A DNA stretch of 16,415 bases from JAJECS01 sp034428595 (GTDB lineage Bacteria > Chloroflexota > UBA11872): the NCBI GenBank assembly GCA_034428595.1, contig DAOUHO010000087.1:1-16415 (forward strand), given 5' to 3'. The notes below the pieces were generated by a model, which did not search any database, was not told the DNA's origin, and saw only the letters and a list, made by a program, of their open reading frames with translations. The translations under genes and the position numbers were made by a program. Shown here in pieces: positions 6,676 through 13,130 of this stretch (within the stretch, counting starts at the first letter, position 1; every line of letters begins with the position of its first letter).

Positions 6676-8478
6676 ATGGTGCAGGACGCAACCGCCAAGC
6701 GCAGCGTCGCCGATCTGAATATCGGCGACCCGGTCCAGCTCGAGGTCACGCGCAACTACCTGATCGGCACCTGCGAGGAAATGGGCGCGGCCATGCTGCG
6801 CACGTCCTACTCCACCATGTTCAACGAGGCGCGGGACTTCTCCTGCGTGGTGTTCGACGCCGCCGGACAAATGATCGCCCAGGGCGACTTCTGCCCGGCC
6901 CACATCGGCGCCATCGTGCATACCGTCGAGTGGGCCATCAAAGAGGTCGGTCCGGAGAACATGCATCCCGGCGACGTGATCCTGCACAACGATCCCTACC
7001 GCGGCGGCTGCCACATGCCGGAGTTCATGACGCTGAAGCCCTGCTTCTACAAGGACGAGGTCGTGGCCTACGCAGCCAACATCGCCCACATGACCGACAT
7101 CGGCGGCATGGTGCCGGCGGCCTTCGGCGACACGCGCAACATCTTCCAGGAGGGCCTGCGGCTGCCGCCGATCAAGATCTACAAGAACGACGAGCCGGTG
7201 GAGGACATTTTCGCAATCATCACGTCCAACGTGCGCACGCCGAAGGTGTCGCGCGGCGACCTGATGGCGATGGTGGGCTCGACCTATCTGGCCGAGCGGC
7301 GCATCGTCGGCCTGATCGACCGCCTGGGCATCGATCGCTTCAACCTGCTATCGGAACAGATCAAGGACGTGTCCGAGGTGATGATGCGGCAGGCCATCGC
7401 GCGCATGCCCGACGGCGCCTATGCGGCGGAAGGGATCATCGAAGACGACGGCGTGCTGCCGGATACGTCCTATCGGTTCGCGGCGGAAGTCAACGTGCGC
7501 GGGGACGAAATCGTGGTGGACTACACGGGGTCGGATCCGCAGTCCGCCGGCGCGATCAACCAGTCATTTGGTACGACCGCATCCGCGACCTACGCCACGA
7601 TCTTTCACATGATTCCCGACGACATTCCGTGGAACCACGGCGCGTACCGGCCCATTGCCATCGTGGCGCCGCCGGGAACCGTGGTGAACGTCAACTACCC
7701 CGGGTCGTGCGTGGGCGGCAACTCCGACACCTACCCCAACACCATGGATGTCCTGTTCTCAGCCTTCTCCCAGATGAGCGACCGCAGCCAGGCCTGCGAC
7801 GGCGGCACCAGCGGCTTGCTCGGCATCTACGGCACCAATACCGATACCGGCGAGCCGTTCGTCCTGCTGCACATCGAAGGCATGGGCTGCGGCGGCCGCA
7901 TCGACGCCGACGGCAACGACGCGATGGTGACGAAGAACGGCAACTGCCTGAACTCGCCCTGCGAGGTGATCGAGGTGCGCTATCCGGTACGCATCGAGGA
8001 ATACAGCGTCATCCCGGAGAGCACCGGGCCGGGCGCCCACCGCGGCGGCTTCGGCGTGCGCCGCATCTGGCGCTGCCTGGCGCCGATCACGATCAGCGCC
8101 CACGTGAACCGCACCTGGTTCAGGCCGTGGGGCCTCAAGGGCGGCGATCCCGCCGGCAACGCAGCGCTGCTGTTCAAGTCGGCCGGCGCTGACGAATGGC
8201 TCTCGGCAAGGGACCTGTATGACCGTATCTCGGCGGGCAAGTTCTCAAACGTCGAGCTCAACGAAGGCGACCTGATCATGCTCTGCACGCCCGGCGGCGG
8301 CGGCTATGGCGCTCCGCACGAACGGCAACCGGAGCTGGTGCGCCAGGACGTGGCCGACGAGCTGATCGACGCGCAGGCCGCGGAGCAGACCTACGGCGTG
8401 GTGCTGGACGGCGCGGGCTCGATCGACCAGGACGCCACCCGCCTGAAGCGAGAGGAGATGGCGCATGCCGCAACGTGA
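6676..8478 (+). CDS. hyuB: HyuB-type hydantoinase/oxoprolinase family catalytic subunit
   Basis: The 600-residue product is the partner of HyuA and carries out the hydrolysis or carboxylation step. Family landmarks are LEVTRNYLIGTCEEMGAAM (residues 17-35), TSYSTMFNEARDFSCVVFD, the AQGDFCPAHIGA segment, HNDPYRGGCHMPEF with Asp and His candidates for metal binding, the ANIAHMTDIGGMVP segment, GGNSDTYPNTMDVLFSA in the middle, and GPGAHRGGFGVRR near the C-terminus. The ATG at 6676 is preferred over an in-frame ATG ten codons earlier because GGAGGTGGAG sits just before it and the earlier start would overlap hyuA. The stop of hyuA and this start are separated by one base, which indicates translational coupling. 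Like its partner, it resembles N-methylhydantoinase, 5-oxoprolinase and acetone/acetophenone carboxylase subunits; those cannot be told apart by eye. Confidence 0.93.
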   Translation: MVQDATAKRSVADLNIGDPVQLEVTRNYLIGTCEEMGAAMLRTSYSTMFNEARDFSCVVFDAAGQMIAQGDFCPAHIGAIVHTVEWAIKEVGPENMHPGDVILHNDPYRGGCHMPEFMTLKPCFYKDEVVAYAANIAHMTDIGGMVPAAFGDTRNIFQEGLRLPPIKIYKNDEPVEDIFAIITSNVRTPKVSRGDLMAMVGSTYLAERRIVGLIDRLGIDRFNLLSEQIKDVSEVMMRQAIARMPDGAYAAEGIIEDDGVLPDTSYRFAAEVNVRGDEIVVDYTGSDPQSAGAINQSFGTTASATYATIFHMIPDDIPWNHGAYRPIAIVAPPGTVVNVNYPGSCVGGNSDTYPNTMDVLFSAFSQMSDRSQACDGGTSGLLGIYGTNTDTGEPFVLLHIEGMGCGGRIDADGNDAMVTKNGNCLNSPCEVIEVRYPVRIEEYSVIPESTGPGAHRGGFGVRRIWRCLAPITISAHVNRTWFRPWGLKGGDPAGNAALLFKSAGADEWLSARDLYDRISAGKFSNVELNEGDLIMLCTPGGGGYGAPHERQPELVRQDVADELIDAQAAEQTYGVVLDGAGSIDQDATRLKREEMAHAAT

Positions 8479-8659
8479 AGTCGACGAAATGCCGCGCTGC
8501 CAAAGCTGCGGCATCTTGATTCCGGTGCAGGAACTGGTGAAAGAGCACGAGGGCAAGCCCGTCATCGTGTGCAGCGACAAGTGCTTCCGCATCTACCGGA
8601 CCTACTGGTATCCGCGCTACGGGCAGAAGGCAGCCGCCCAGAGCGGCGGGGACAGCTGA
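8465..8659 (+). CDS. Small TRASH-like four-cysteine zinc-binding protein linked to HyuAB
   Basis: This 64-residue protein overlaps the last 14 bases of hyuB in another frame and has its own strong ribosome binding site (AGAGGAG, 8451-8457, 7 bases before the ATG), so it is very likely translated with hyuB. It carries Cys12-x2-Cys15 and Cys36-x3-Cys40 (PRCQSCGI...VIVCSDKCFRIYRTYW), a spacing close to the TRASH/MYM-type zinc-finger pattern. The middle is charged (VKEHEGK) and the tail is short and polar; there is no signal peptide or membrane span. Established context: acetone and acetophenone carboxylases related to HyuA/HyuB have a small extra subunit, much longer than this one. I infer that it is a zinc-containing accessory or regulatory subunit of the HyuAB complex. 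A metal-sensing or chaperone role is the alternative. Existence of the gene is well supported; the function is not known. Confidence 0.85.
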   Translation: MPQREVDEMPRCQSCGILIPVQELVKEHEGKPVIVCSDKCFRIYRTYWYPRYGQKAAAQSGGDS

Positions 8660-8729
8660 GGCCGGTCGTCGCGTCACCACACGTGAGCGAGTCAGAGCGC
8701 CGATCCTCAGTCTGCCAAGCGAGGCTCCG

Positions 8730-8771
8730 ATCCCCTCTCCCCGCCGAGGGAGAGGGATAGGGTGAGGGGGC
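8730..8771. repeat. REP-like intergenic hairpin repeat with GGGTGAGGGG tail
   Basis: In the 116-base gap between the zinc-finger gene and the lyase gene, ATCCC(c)TCTCCC (8730-8740) pairs with GGGAGAGGGAT (8748-8758), one base bulged, then continues as AGGGTGAGGGGG to 8770. This composition (TCTCCC / GGGAGAGGG followed by GGTGAGGG) is that of a short repeat found in multiple intergenic copies in many GC-rich bacterial genomes. Only one copy is in the window, so its repetitive nature is from general knowledge. The tail places the purine run GAGGGGG 5 bases before the GTG start of the lyase gene. Confidence 0.55.
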
Positions 8772-8775
8772 AACC

Positions 8776-9687
8776 GTGAAGCAAATCTCGGGCGTCGTCC
8801 CAATCGTCCCAACGCCGTTCGTGCCGGGAAGCGAAGCCGTCGACGCGGCTGCCCTGCGCCGTTTGGTCGACTTCGCGGTTGACGCCGAGGCCGCCGCCAT
8901 CTGCCTGCCGGCCTACGGCAGCGAGTTCTACAAGCTCACGGAGCCGGAGCGGCTCCAAGTGATCGAGGTGGCCGTGGACCAAGCCGGCGGCCGCCTGCCG
9001 GTGATGGCGCAGTGCAACCACGGTTCGGCCAAGGGCGCCGCCGCGCTCGCCCGCCAAAACGCTGACATCGGGGCCGAGGTCATCTCCTTTGCGCTGCCGC
9101 GCCAGTTTCCGCTGACCGACGGAGATCAGTTCGACTACGCGCGCACCGTTTGTGATGCGGTCGGTGCGCCGGTGCTGATCCAGGACTGGAACCCCAGCGG
9201 CAGCTCCGTCGGCGCCGAGTTCTGCGCCAAGCTCGCCGATGTCTGCCCGAACTTCCGCTACATCAAGCTGGAAGAGCCGCGCATGGGCCCCAAGGTGCGC
9301 GCCATCATCGAGGCCACCGGCGGGCGCGTGGAGGTGTTCGAAGGCTGGGGCGGGCTCTACATGCTGGAGCTGGCGCCAACCGGAATCGTCGGCATCATGC
9401 CGGGCCTGGCGCTCACCGACCGGCTGGCGCCCGCGTGGCGGCTCGCCGTGGCGGGCCAGGCGGCGGAGGCGCTGGCGGCGTTTGAGCCGCTGGTGCCGTG
9501 GCTCGCGTTCGGCCTCTCCGACATGGAGTTCTTCAACGCCCTAGAAAAGCGCCTGCTCGTCGCCCGCGGCTTACTCGAGCACGCCACCCTGCGCAACCCC
9601 ACCGTCACCATCGACGCCGACTCTCTGGCCTACGCAGACTTTCTGATCGCACAGCTCGGACTGAGTACGCAGGCTGATCCTGGATAG
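8776..9687 (+). CDS. DHDPS/N-acetylneuraminate lyase-family Schiff-base aldolase or dehydratase (not DapA)
   Basis: The 303-residue product has the length and (beta/alpha)8 pattern of the DHDPS family, class I lyases that act on 2-keto acids in the cytoplasm. It opens with ISGVVPIVPTPFVPG, typical of the family, and has the Schiff-base Lys164 in FRYIKLEEP and the following GGLYMLEL loop. It departs from true dihydrodipicolinate synthase in two catalytic places: the GTTGE-type threonine motif is AYGSE (46-50), and the conserved YN-P tyrosine segment reads DWNPSGSS (137-144). It is therefore probably a sugar-acid or aromatic keto-acid lyase of the subgroup that includes 2-keto-3-deoxy acid aldolases and dehydratases. 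The GTG start is supported by GAGGGGG 5 bases upstream, inside a repeat tail. It lies 116 bases after the zinc-finger gene on the same strand and may be in the hyuAB transcript. Substrate is unknown. Confidence 0.85.
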   Translation: MKQISGVVPIVPTPFVPGSEAVDAAALRRLVDFAVDAEAAAICLPAYGSEFYKLTEPERLQVIEVAVDQAGGRLPVMAQCNHGSAKGAAALARQNADIGAEVISFALPRQFPLTDGDQFDYARTVCDAVGAPVLIQDWNPSGSSVGAEFCAKLADVCPNFRYIKLEEPRMGPKVRAIIEATGGRVEVFEGWGGLYMLELAPTGIVGIMPGLALTDRLAPAWRLAVAGQAAEALAAFEPLVPWLAFGLSDMEFFNALEKRLLVARGLLEHATLRNPTVTIDADSLAYADFLIAQLGLSTQADPG

Positions 9688-9803
9688 GCCAGGCCGGCGG
9701 GCCGGCATCGCGATAGCCGCGGCGCCGTCGTGGGTTGCCGATGTGCCGTCAGCGCCGGGGACACTTTCTAGGTTCAGACTCGCGGACCGATGTGCTCAGT
9801 GAT

Positions 9804-10172
9804 ATGACCGGCCGACTCCGCCAGCGGGCCACGGCGGTCGTGGTGCGGCGGGGCAAGGTGTTGCTGCTCAGCGACGATGCCGGGTGGTTCATGATGCCTG
9901 GCGGCAGAATCGAGTCGGGAGAACGCCCGAAAGACGCGGCAATTCGCGAGCTGCGCGAGGAAACGGGGCTTGCGGCGACGCGAGTGACGTACTTGTGCGA
10001 GTGGGAGAACTCCATCAACAAGCACCACGTCTTCGTGGTTGAGGCAGACGGGGAAGTCGAGATGACGCCCGAAATCAGCAGCTACCGGTGGCTGGACCGG
10101 CGAGCCCGCGTGCCTGGCCAGGCACACTCACATGTCGAGGCGATTCTGGCGATGCTCGAGAATCTGGGCTAG
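9804..10172 (+). CDS. Nudix hydrolase (first tandem copy)
   Basis: The 122-residue product is a minimal Nudix hydrolase that would cleave a nucleoside diphosphate linked to another group, using Mg. The full Nudix box is at residues 34-56 (GRIESGE, then RELREETGL), with all consensus glutamates and arginine present. From the ATG at 9804 it starts at MTGRLRQRATAVVVRRG, where the fold begins. The frame is open further upstream through GTG 9792, ATG 9741 and TTG 9735, but that extension (MCRQRRGHFLGSDS) does not resemble a domain. No good ribosome binding site is seen before any of these starts, so the start is uncertain. It is 58% identical over the first 100 aligned residues to the Nudix domain of the next gene. 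The preceding 116-base gap holds only a short GCCGGC palindrome (9693-9706). Confidence 0.87.
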   Translation: MTGRLRQRATAVVVRRGKVLLLSDDAGWFMMPGGRIESGERPKDAAIRELREETGLAATRVTYLCEWENSINKHHVFVVEADGEVEMTPEISSYRWLDRRARVPGQAHSHVEAILAMLENLG

Positions 10173-10979
10173 GTGGCCGTGTCCAGCAGTTGCGCCCCGT
10201 CGTCGGATCGAGCGAAGTTTGAGTCAAGGCGGCGACGCCAGCGCAATTGCGAGTAATGAGGATTGACCATGTCGCTTCGGCCAGCAGGACGAGCACGATG
10301 GCGCGGTGAGCACGCGGTATTCGTGAGGCGCTTTGCATGCATCGTCGCCGCCGTCCTGGTCGCCACGGCTGTTTCGGCTTCCGTGGTATCCGCTGCCCAC
10401 GACAGCACGATTCCTGACCGTCAGGCGATGCTCGATGCGTGCCTGCCGGCTTGGGATCCGGGCGATCCCCACATCGGGACGTGGGACGGGCGCACGCTCC
10501 ACGATGAGCCCGATGACGTCCGCGACCTGTTCTATCGGGTCTGGGGCGATGATGATCTCGATACCGGTCGGCATCTGCGTCGCTGGCGTTGGGAATGGAA
10601 TTGCCTGCACCCGGAACCCCTGCCTGACCGACTTCGCCAGCGGGCAACCGTGGTTCTGATTCGAAACGGCAGCGTGCTGCTGGTCAGCGGCCAAAGCGGG
10701 CAGTTCTCGTTGCCAGGCGGCGGCATCGAGCCGGGGGAGCAGTCCGTGGAGGCAGCTGTGCGGGAGTTGCACGAGGAAACGGGGCTCAGGGCGACGCGAA
10801 CGGAATACATGTTCGTATGGGCCAGCTCCGCGAATCGGCATCACGTCTTCCGGGTCGAGGCGGACGGCGAGGTGGAGGTTGGAGCCGAAATCAGCGACTT
10901 TCAGTGGTGGGATGGGCGGGAATCCCTGCCGACTCACGCGCATGTCGCGGCAATACTGGCAAGGCTAGACGACCTTATC
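9807..10979 (+). repeat. Tandem duplication of a Nudix domain (copies at about 9807-10169 and 10626-10979)
   Basis: The Nudix domain is present twice in the same orientation, 460 bases apart. Protein identity is 58 of the first 100 residues aligned without a gap, including stretches such as RLRQRAT, ETGL-ATR, HHVF and VEADGEVE, and the DNA remains recognisable (for example CGCCAGCGGGC in both). Similarity ends close to the domain boundary, where copy 2 continues upstream into unrelated signal-peptide and linker sequence. Confidence 0.85.
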
Positions 10980-10982
10980 TAG
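10269..10982 (+). CDS. Nudix hydrolase with N-terminal signal peptide or membrane anchor (second tandem copy)
   Basis: The 237-residue protein has three parts. Residues 1-21 are basic (RPAGRARWRGEH..VRR), followed by a hydrophobic run (22-43, CIVAAVLVATAVSASVVSA) ending in a plausible signal-peptidase site S-A-A|HD; residues 44-118 are an acidic, Trp-rich linker (WDPGDPHIGTWDG, RHLRRWRWEWNC) with no family I recognise; residues 119-237 are a complete Nudix domain with the box at 151-173 (GGIEPGE, RELHEETGL). The ATG at 10269 is chosen because GAGGA lies 6 bases upstream. Nudix enzymes are nearly always cytoplasmic because their substrates are nucleotides, so an exported or membrane-anchored one is unusual. 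The gene lies 96 bases after its paralogue and its stop is 54 bases from the converging oxygenase gene. The linker may be a remnant of another exported protein fused to the Nudix copy. Confidence 0.83.
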   Translation: MSLRPAGRARWRGEHAVFVRRFACIVAAVLVATAVSASVVSAAHDSTIPDRQAMLDACLPAWDPGDPHIGTWDGRTLHDEPDDVRDLFYRVWGDDDLDTGRHLRRWRWEWNCLHPEPLPDRLRQRATVVLIRNGSVLLVSGQSGQFSLPGGGIEPGEQSVEAAVRELHEETGLRATRTEYMFVWASSANRHHVFRVEADGEVEVGAEISDFQWWDGRESLPTHAHVAAILARLDDLI

Positions 10983-11036
10983 CAGGCCACCGCAGCCGAC
11001 GCGGCAAGTCGCTGGGCCCTGTCAGACCTTGCGGGT

Positions 11037-12170
11037 CTAGCTCGCCGCCTCGATTGCTCGCACCTCGTCCGACCAGTCGCGCCAGATATCGCCGCCGGCG
11101 TCGGTCATGGCCATCTCGTCGGAGAGGCCCTCGGGCGACTTCATGAAGCCGTAGATCGTGGCCTGGCGGATCACGTCGTTGGAGGTGTTTTGCCCCGGAA
11201 CGTGCAGGATTTTGTGGTGCCACAGCACCACCGATCCGGTCGGTCCATAGGTGTCGACCGGCTCAGTGTCGGCCTTCACCGCCTCAATGACGGGATCGGC
11301 GATGCGTCCGTGGCCACCCAGCTTGCGCGCGTTGTGGCGCCGGCCAACGTGTGTTTCACCGGCGTGGAACGTCTTCCAGTGGTGCTCCCAAATCCGCGTG
11401 TGGCTGCCCGGCCACACGGTGAAACCGCCGGACGCGGGCGGCAGGTCGTCGATATAGGCCGCGAAGTTGAGCCGGAATCGGCCATAGGACGAGCCGTCGG
11501 AATGCGCGCCGCGCCAGTTAGGGCCCGGGTCCGGGCTATTCGGCAGCGTGCAGTAAAGGCCGCGCGTGCCCTGCCCGGTTAGCAACTCGAGACCTTGCTG
11601 AGGCAGGCGCAGGGTCTGCGTCTTGAACGTCGGCAGCGACGGCCAGGAGTCCAGCTCTTGGCCGTACAACACTTCCATCGCCTCGTCGCTCATCAGGCAG
11701 GGACCAGTGGTGGACCCGGACTCGTCGCGCCCGGCCGGCCACACGACGGTGCCCTTGCCGAGGAGTTGCTCGGCCACGGTCCAGAGCGCGCGGGGGCCCA
11801 GGTCGAGCATGTAGTCCTTGGAGCCGTTGCGCACGTAGTAGCGGGTTCCGCCGCCGCCGAAATAGGGCTGGCCGCCGTGATGGGCAACCGGGAAGTTGGT
11901 CTGTTCCTCATCGGTGATCGGCGTCCACGTGGAGGGGTCGTCGCGCTTCATGCGGGGGAGGTAGGCGCCGATCGCCTCCCACATATCGTCCCGCGCGCGG
12001 CGGCAAAGCTCGGGATCGAGCGCCCCCGGCAGCACGAGGAATCCATCGCGCTTGAACTGGGCGACCTGGCTTTCGGTCAGCGGCGGCACCTGCGGCACCG
12101 TCGGTATGGCCGTGACTTGCCGTTCGGGGAGCGGCTCCACCTGCGGCACGCTCGGGGTAATCGTCACCAT
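11037..12170 (-). CDS. Phytanoyl-CoA dioxygenase-like Fe(II)/2-oxoglutarate-dependent oxygenase
   Basis: The 377-residue product belongs to the PhyH-like family, which hydroxylates unactivated carbons with iron, oxygen and 2-oxoglutarate. The iron triad is His223 and Asp225 (GAHSDGSSYG) with distal His323 (KILHVPGQNTS), and Arg335 (IRQATIYGF) is placed to bind 2-oxoglutarate. The domain opening LTESQVAQFKRDGFLVLPG is classic for the family but begins only at residue 31; before it residues 6-39 are a tandem repeat. The ATG at 12170 is preferred because AAGGTAGG sits about 7 bases upstream; a longer in-frame start 33 codons earlier reads as non-coding (MDSKLGEYPPWEAG). A large insert between strands (145-210) is longer than in small PhyH enzymes. 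The gene converges with the second Nudix gene and seems monocistronic. Substrate is unknown; ectoine, phytanoyl, phosphonate and secondary-metabolite versions exist. Confidence 0.9.
   Translation of the reverse strand: MVTITPSVPQVEPLPERQVTAIPTVPQVPPLTESQVAQFKRDGFLVLPGALDPELCRRARDDMWEAIGAYLPRMKRDDPSTWTPITDEEQTNFPVAHHGGQPYFGGGGTRYYVRNGSKDYMLDLGPRALWTVAEQLLGKGTVVWPAGRDESGSTTGPCLMSDEAMEVLYGQELDSWPSLPTFKTQTLRLPQQGLELLTGQGTRGLYCTLPNSPDPGPNWRGAHSDGSSYGRFRLNFAAYIDDLPPASGGFTVWPGSHTRIWEHHWKTFHAGETHVGRRHNARKLGGHGRIADPVIEAVKADTEPVDTYGPTGSVVLWHHKILHVPGQNTSNDVIRQATIYGFMKSPEGLSDEMAMTDAGGDIWRDWSDEVRAIEAAS
12054..12155 (-). repeat. Tandem 17-codon duplication at the oxygenase N-terminus
   Basis: Residues 6-22 (PSVPQVEPLPERQVTAI) and 23-39 (PTVPQVPPLTESQVAQF) are adjacent copies of the same 51-base unit, 10 of 17 residues identical with no gap. 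The second copy merges into the family's conserved start, so the first copy is the extra one. Confidence 0.75.
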
Positions 12171-12496
12171 GTCGTCCCTACCTTGATTGCGATACGACCC
12201 GCGCCAATGCCGAATTATGGCGCACGAACCGGCCTCCCAGGGCGGGTATTCGCCTAGTTTGCTGTCCACAGGCGGAATGAATACACGCTGCTGACGAATG
12301 CCCTCGACGAACCTAGATTCGACGACCGCGGGTCAGGGGGCTAGATTCTCGCCGTCGGAGACCTCCCAATGGCGGGGCGAGGGCGGTTCGCACCGCCCCT
12401 ACTTGAGGGTGAACAGGTTCAGGCGTGGCCAGATTTCCGCTCCCCGCCTGCGCGGGCACATGCTCCGCCGGAATGACGGATCCCGAGGAGCCCCGG
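12171..12496. repeat. 326-base gene-free region with hairpin repeats
   Basis: This gap between the oxygenase start and the ferritin stop holds three kinds of structure and no credible gene. GGGCGGT-TCGC-ACCGCCC (12381-12398) is a 7-bp hairpin of a common GC-rich intergenic type. At 12433-12478 an outer ATTtCCG...CGGAAT pair encloses an inner CCCGC-CTGC-GCGGG hairpin (12443-12456) and ends in GGAATGACG, the same 9 bases that end the palindrome at 14573-14596; it looks like a decayed copy of that element with an insert. CTAGATTC occurs twice (12313-12320 and 12341-12348), the first flanked by direct TCGACGA repeats (12304, 12319). No T-run terminator is seen. An AT-rich CATAAT in the first 60 bases could be part of the oxygenase promoter. 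Confidence 0.45.
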
Positions 12497-13033
12497 CTAC
12501 GCCGCGGAATCGCCCCCCATGTCCCCGGCATCGGGCGACGCCGCCTGTCGCGCGCCGAGTTCGCGGTCGAGGATTAGCAGGCCCGCGCCGTCGCCGCCCG
12601 CGATCTTGAGCTGGCTGAGGAGCGTGCGCAGGGTGTCCTCCTCCTCGATCTGCTCGTTGACGAACCAGTCCATCAGCGACTTGGCCTGGTAGTCGCCGCA
12701 TTCGATCGACTTGGCATAGAGCGCGTTCACCGCACGCGTGTTGCCCTGCTCGTAGGCCAGCGCCGCAGCAACGGCCGCTTGCGGGTCGCCATAGCCCGTC
12801 TTGGGTTTCAGCAGCGCCGAGAGCGTGATCGGGACATCGCGGGCCGCCAGGTGGTTGAAGATACGCATCCCATGATCCCACTCCTCCGCGCTCTGCGCCC
12901 GCATCCAGCCGGCAAAGCCGTCGAGGTCCAGGGACTCGAAATAGGCCGCCATTCCCAGGTAGATGTAGGAGGCGTTGAATTCATGCGTGATCTGCGCATT
13001 CAGCGCGTCGGCCAAGTCGTCGTGCATGGGCAT
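12497..13033 (-). CDS. ftnA: Non-haem bacterial ferritin (FtnA type)
   Basis: The 178-residue protein is an iron-storage ferritin that would assemble into a 24-subunit shell and oxidise Fe(II) at a di-iron centre. All expected ligands are present with a one-residue offset from E. coli FtnA: Glu18 (THEFNASY), Glu51 and His54 (AEEWDHG), Glu95 (AYEQGN), Gln128 (NEQ) and Glu131 (EEED), plus Glu50, Glu127 and Glu130 for the third iron site. The hydrophobic LGMAAYFESLDLDGFAGWM helix is standard. A tail after residue 160 (rich in Ala, Asp, Gly) is longer than needed for the fold. The ATG at 13033 is chosen over the one at 13027 because AGGAG lies 10 bases before it. The gene appears to stand alone. 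No haem-ligand methionine of bacterioferritin is evident. Confidence 0.93.
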   Translation of the reverse strand: MPMHDDLADALNAQITHEFNASYIYLGMAAYFESLDLDGFAGWMRAQSAEEWDHGMRIFNHLAARDVPITLSALLKPKTGYGDPQAAVAAALAYEQGNTRAVNALYAKSIECGDYQAKSLMDWFVNEQIEEEDTLRTLLSQLKIAGGDGAGLLILDRELGARQAASPDAGDMGGDSAA

Positions 13034-13070
13034 TCGGGTGAGGCTCCTGGTATCCGGTCGGGACTATTCG

Positions 13071-13076
13071 ATTCTA
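13071..13076 (-). promoter_or_regulatory. Possible -10 element of the ferritin promoter (TAGAAT)
   Basis: TAGAAT on the minus strand, 37 bases before the ferritin ATG, matches the sigma-70 -10 consensus at most positions and stands out in GC-rich sequence. No good -35 element is found at 16-18 bases (best nearby is TTCACT at about 20). No Fur-type inverted repeat was recognised. Confidence 0.28.
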
Positions 13077-13130
13077 GGCAACGGAGGCCGCCGAGCAGTG
13101 AATGCTCGGTCACCGTCGAGCCAACGCTCC

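Noticed and set aside
6930..8192. 420-codon frame on the plus strand within hyuB
   Set aside because: Shifted-frame shadow of hyuB with an Arg-rich, low-complexity translation.
9693..9706. GCCGGC-GG-GCCGGC as terminator of the lyase gene
   Set aside because: The loop of two bases is too small for a stable hairpin and no T-run follows; probably chance in GC-rich sequence.
9735..9803. Upstream extension of the first Nudix gene
   Set aside because: The residues do not resemble a Nudix N-terminus and the paralogue aligns only from the MTGRLRQRA region; the true start stays uncertain.
12381..12398. GGGCGGT/ACCGCCC hairpin as an intrinsic terminator
   Set aside because: No T-run on either strand and only 7 bp; better described as an intergenic repeat.
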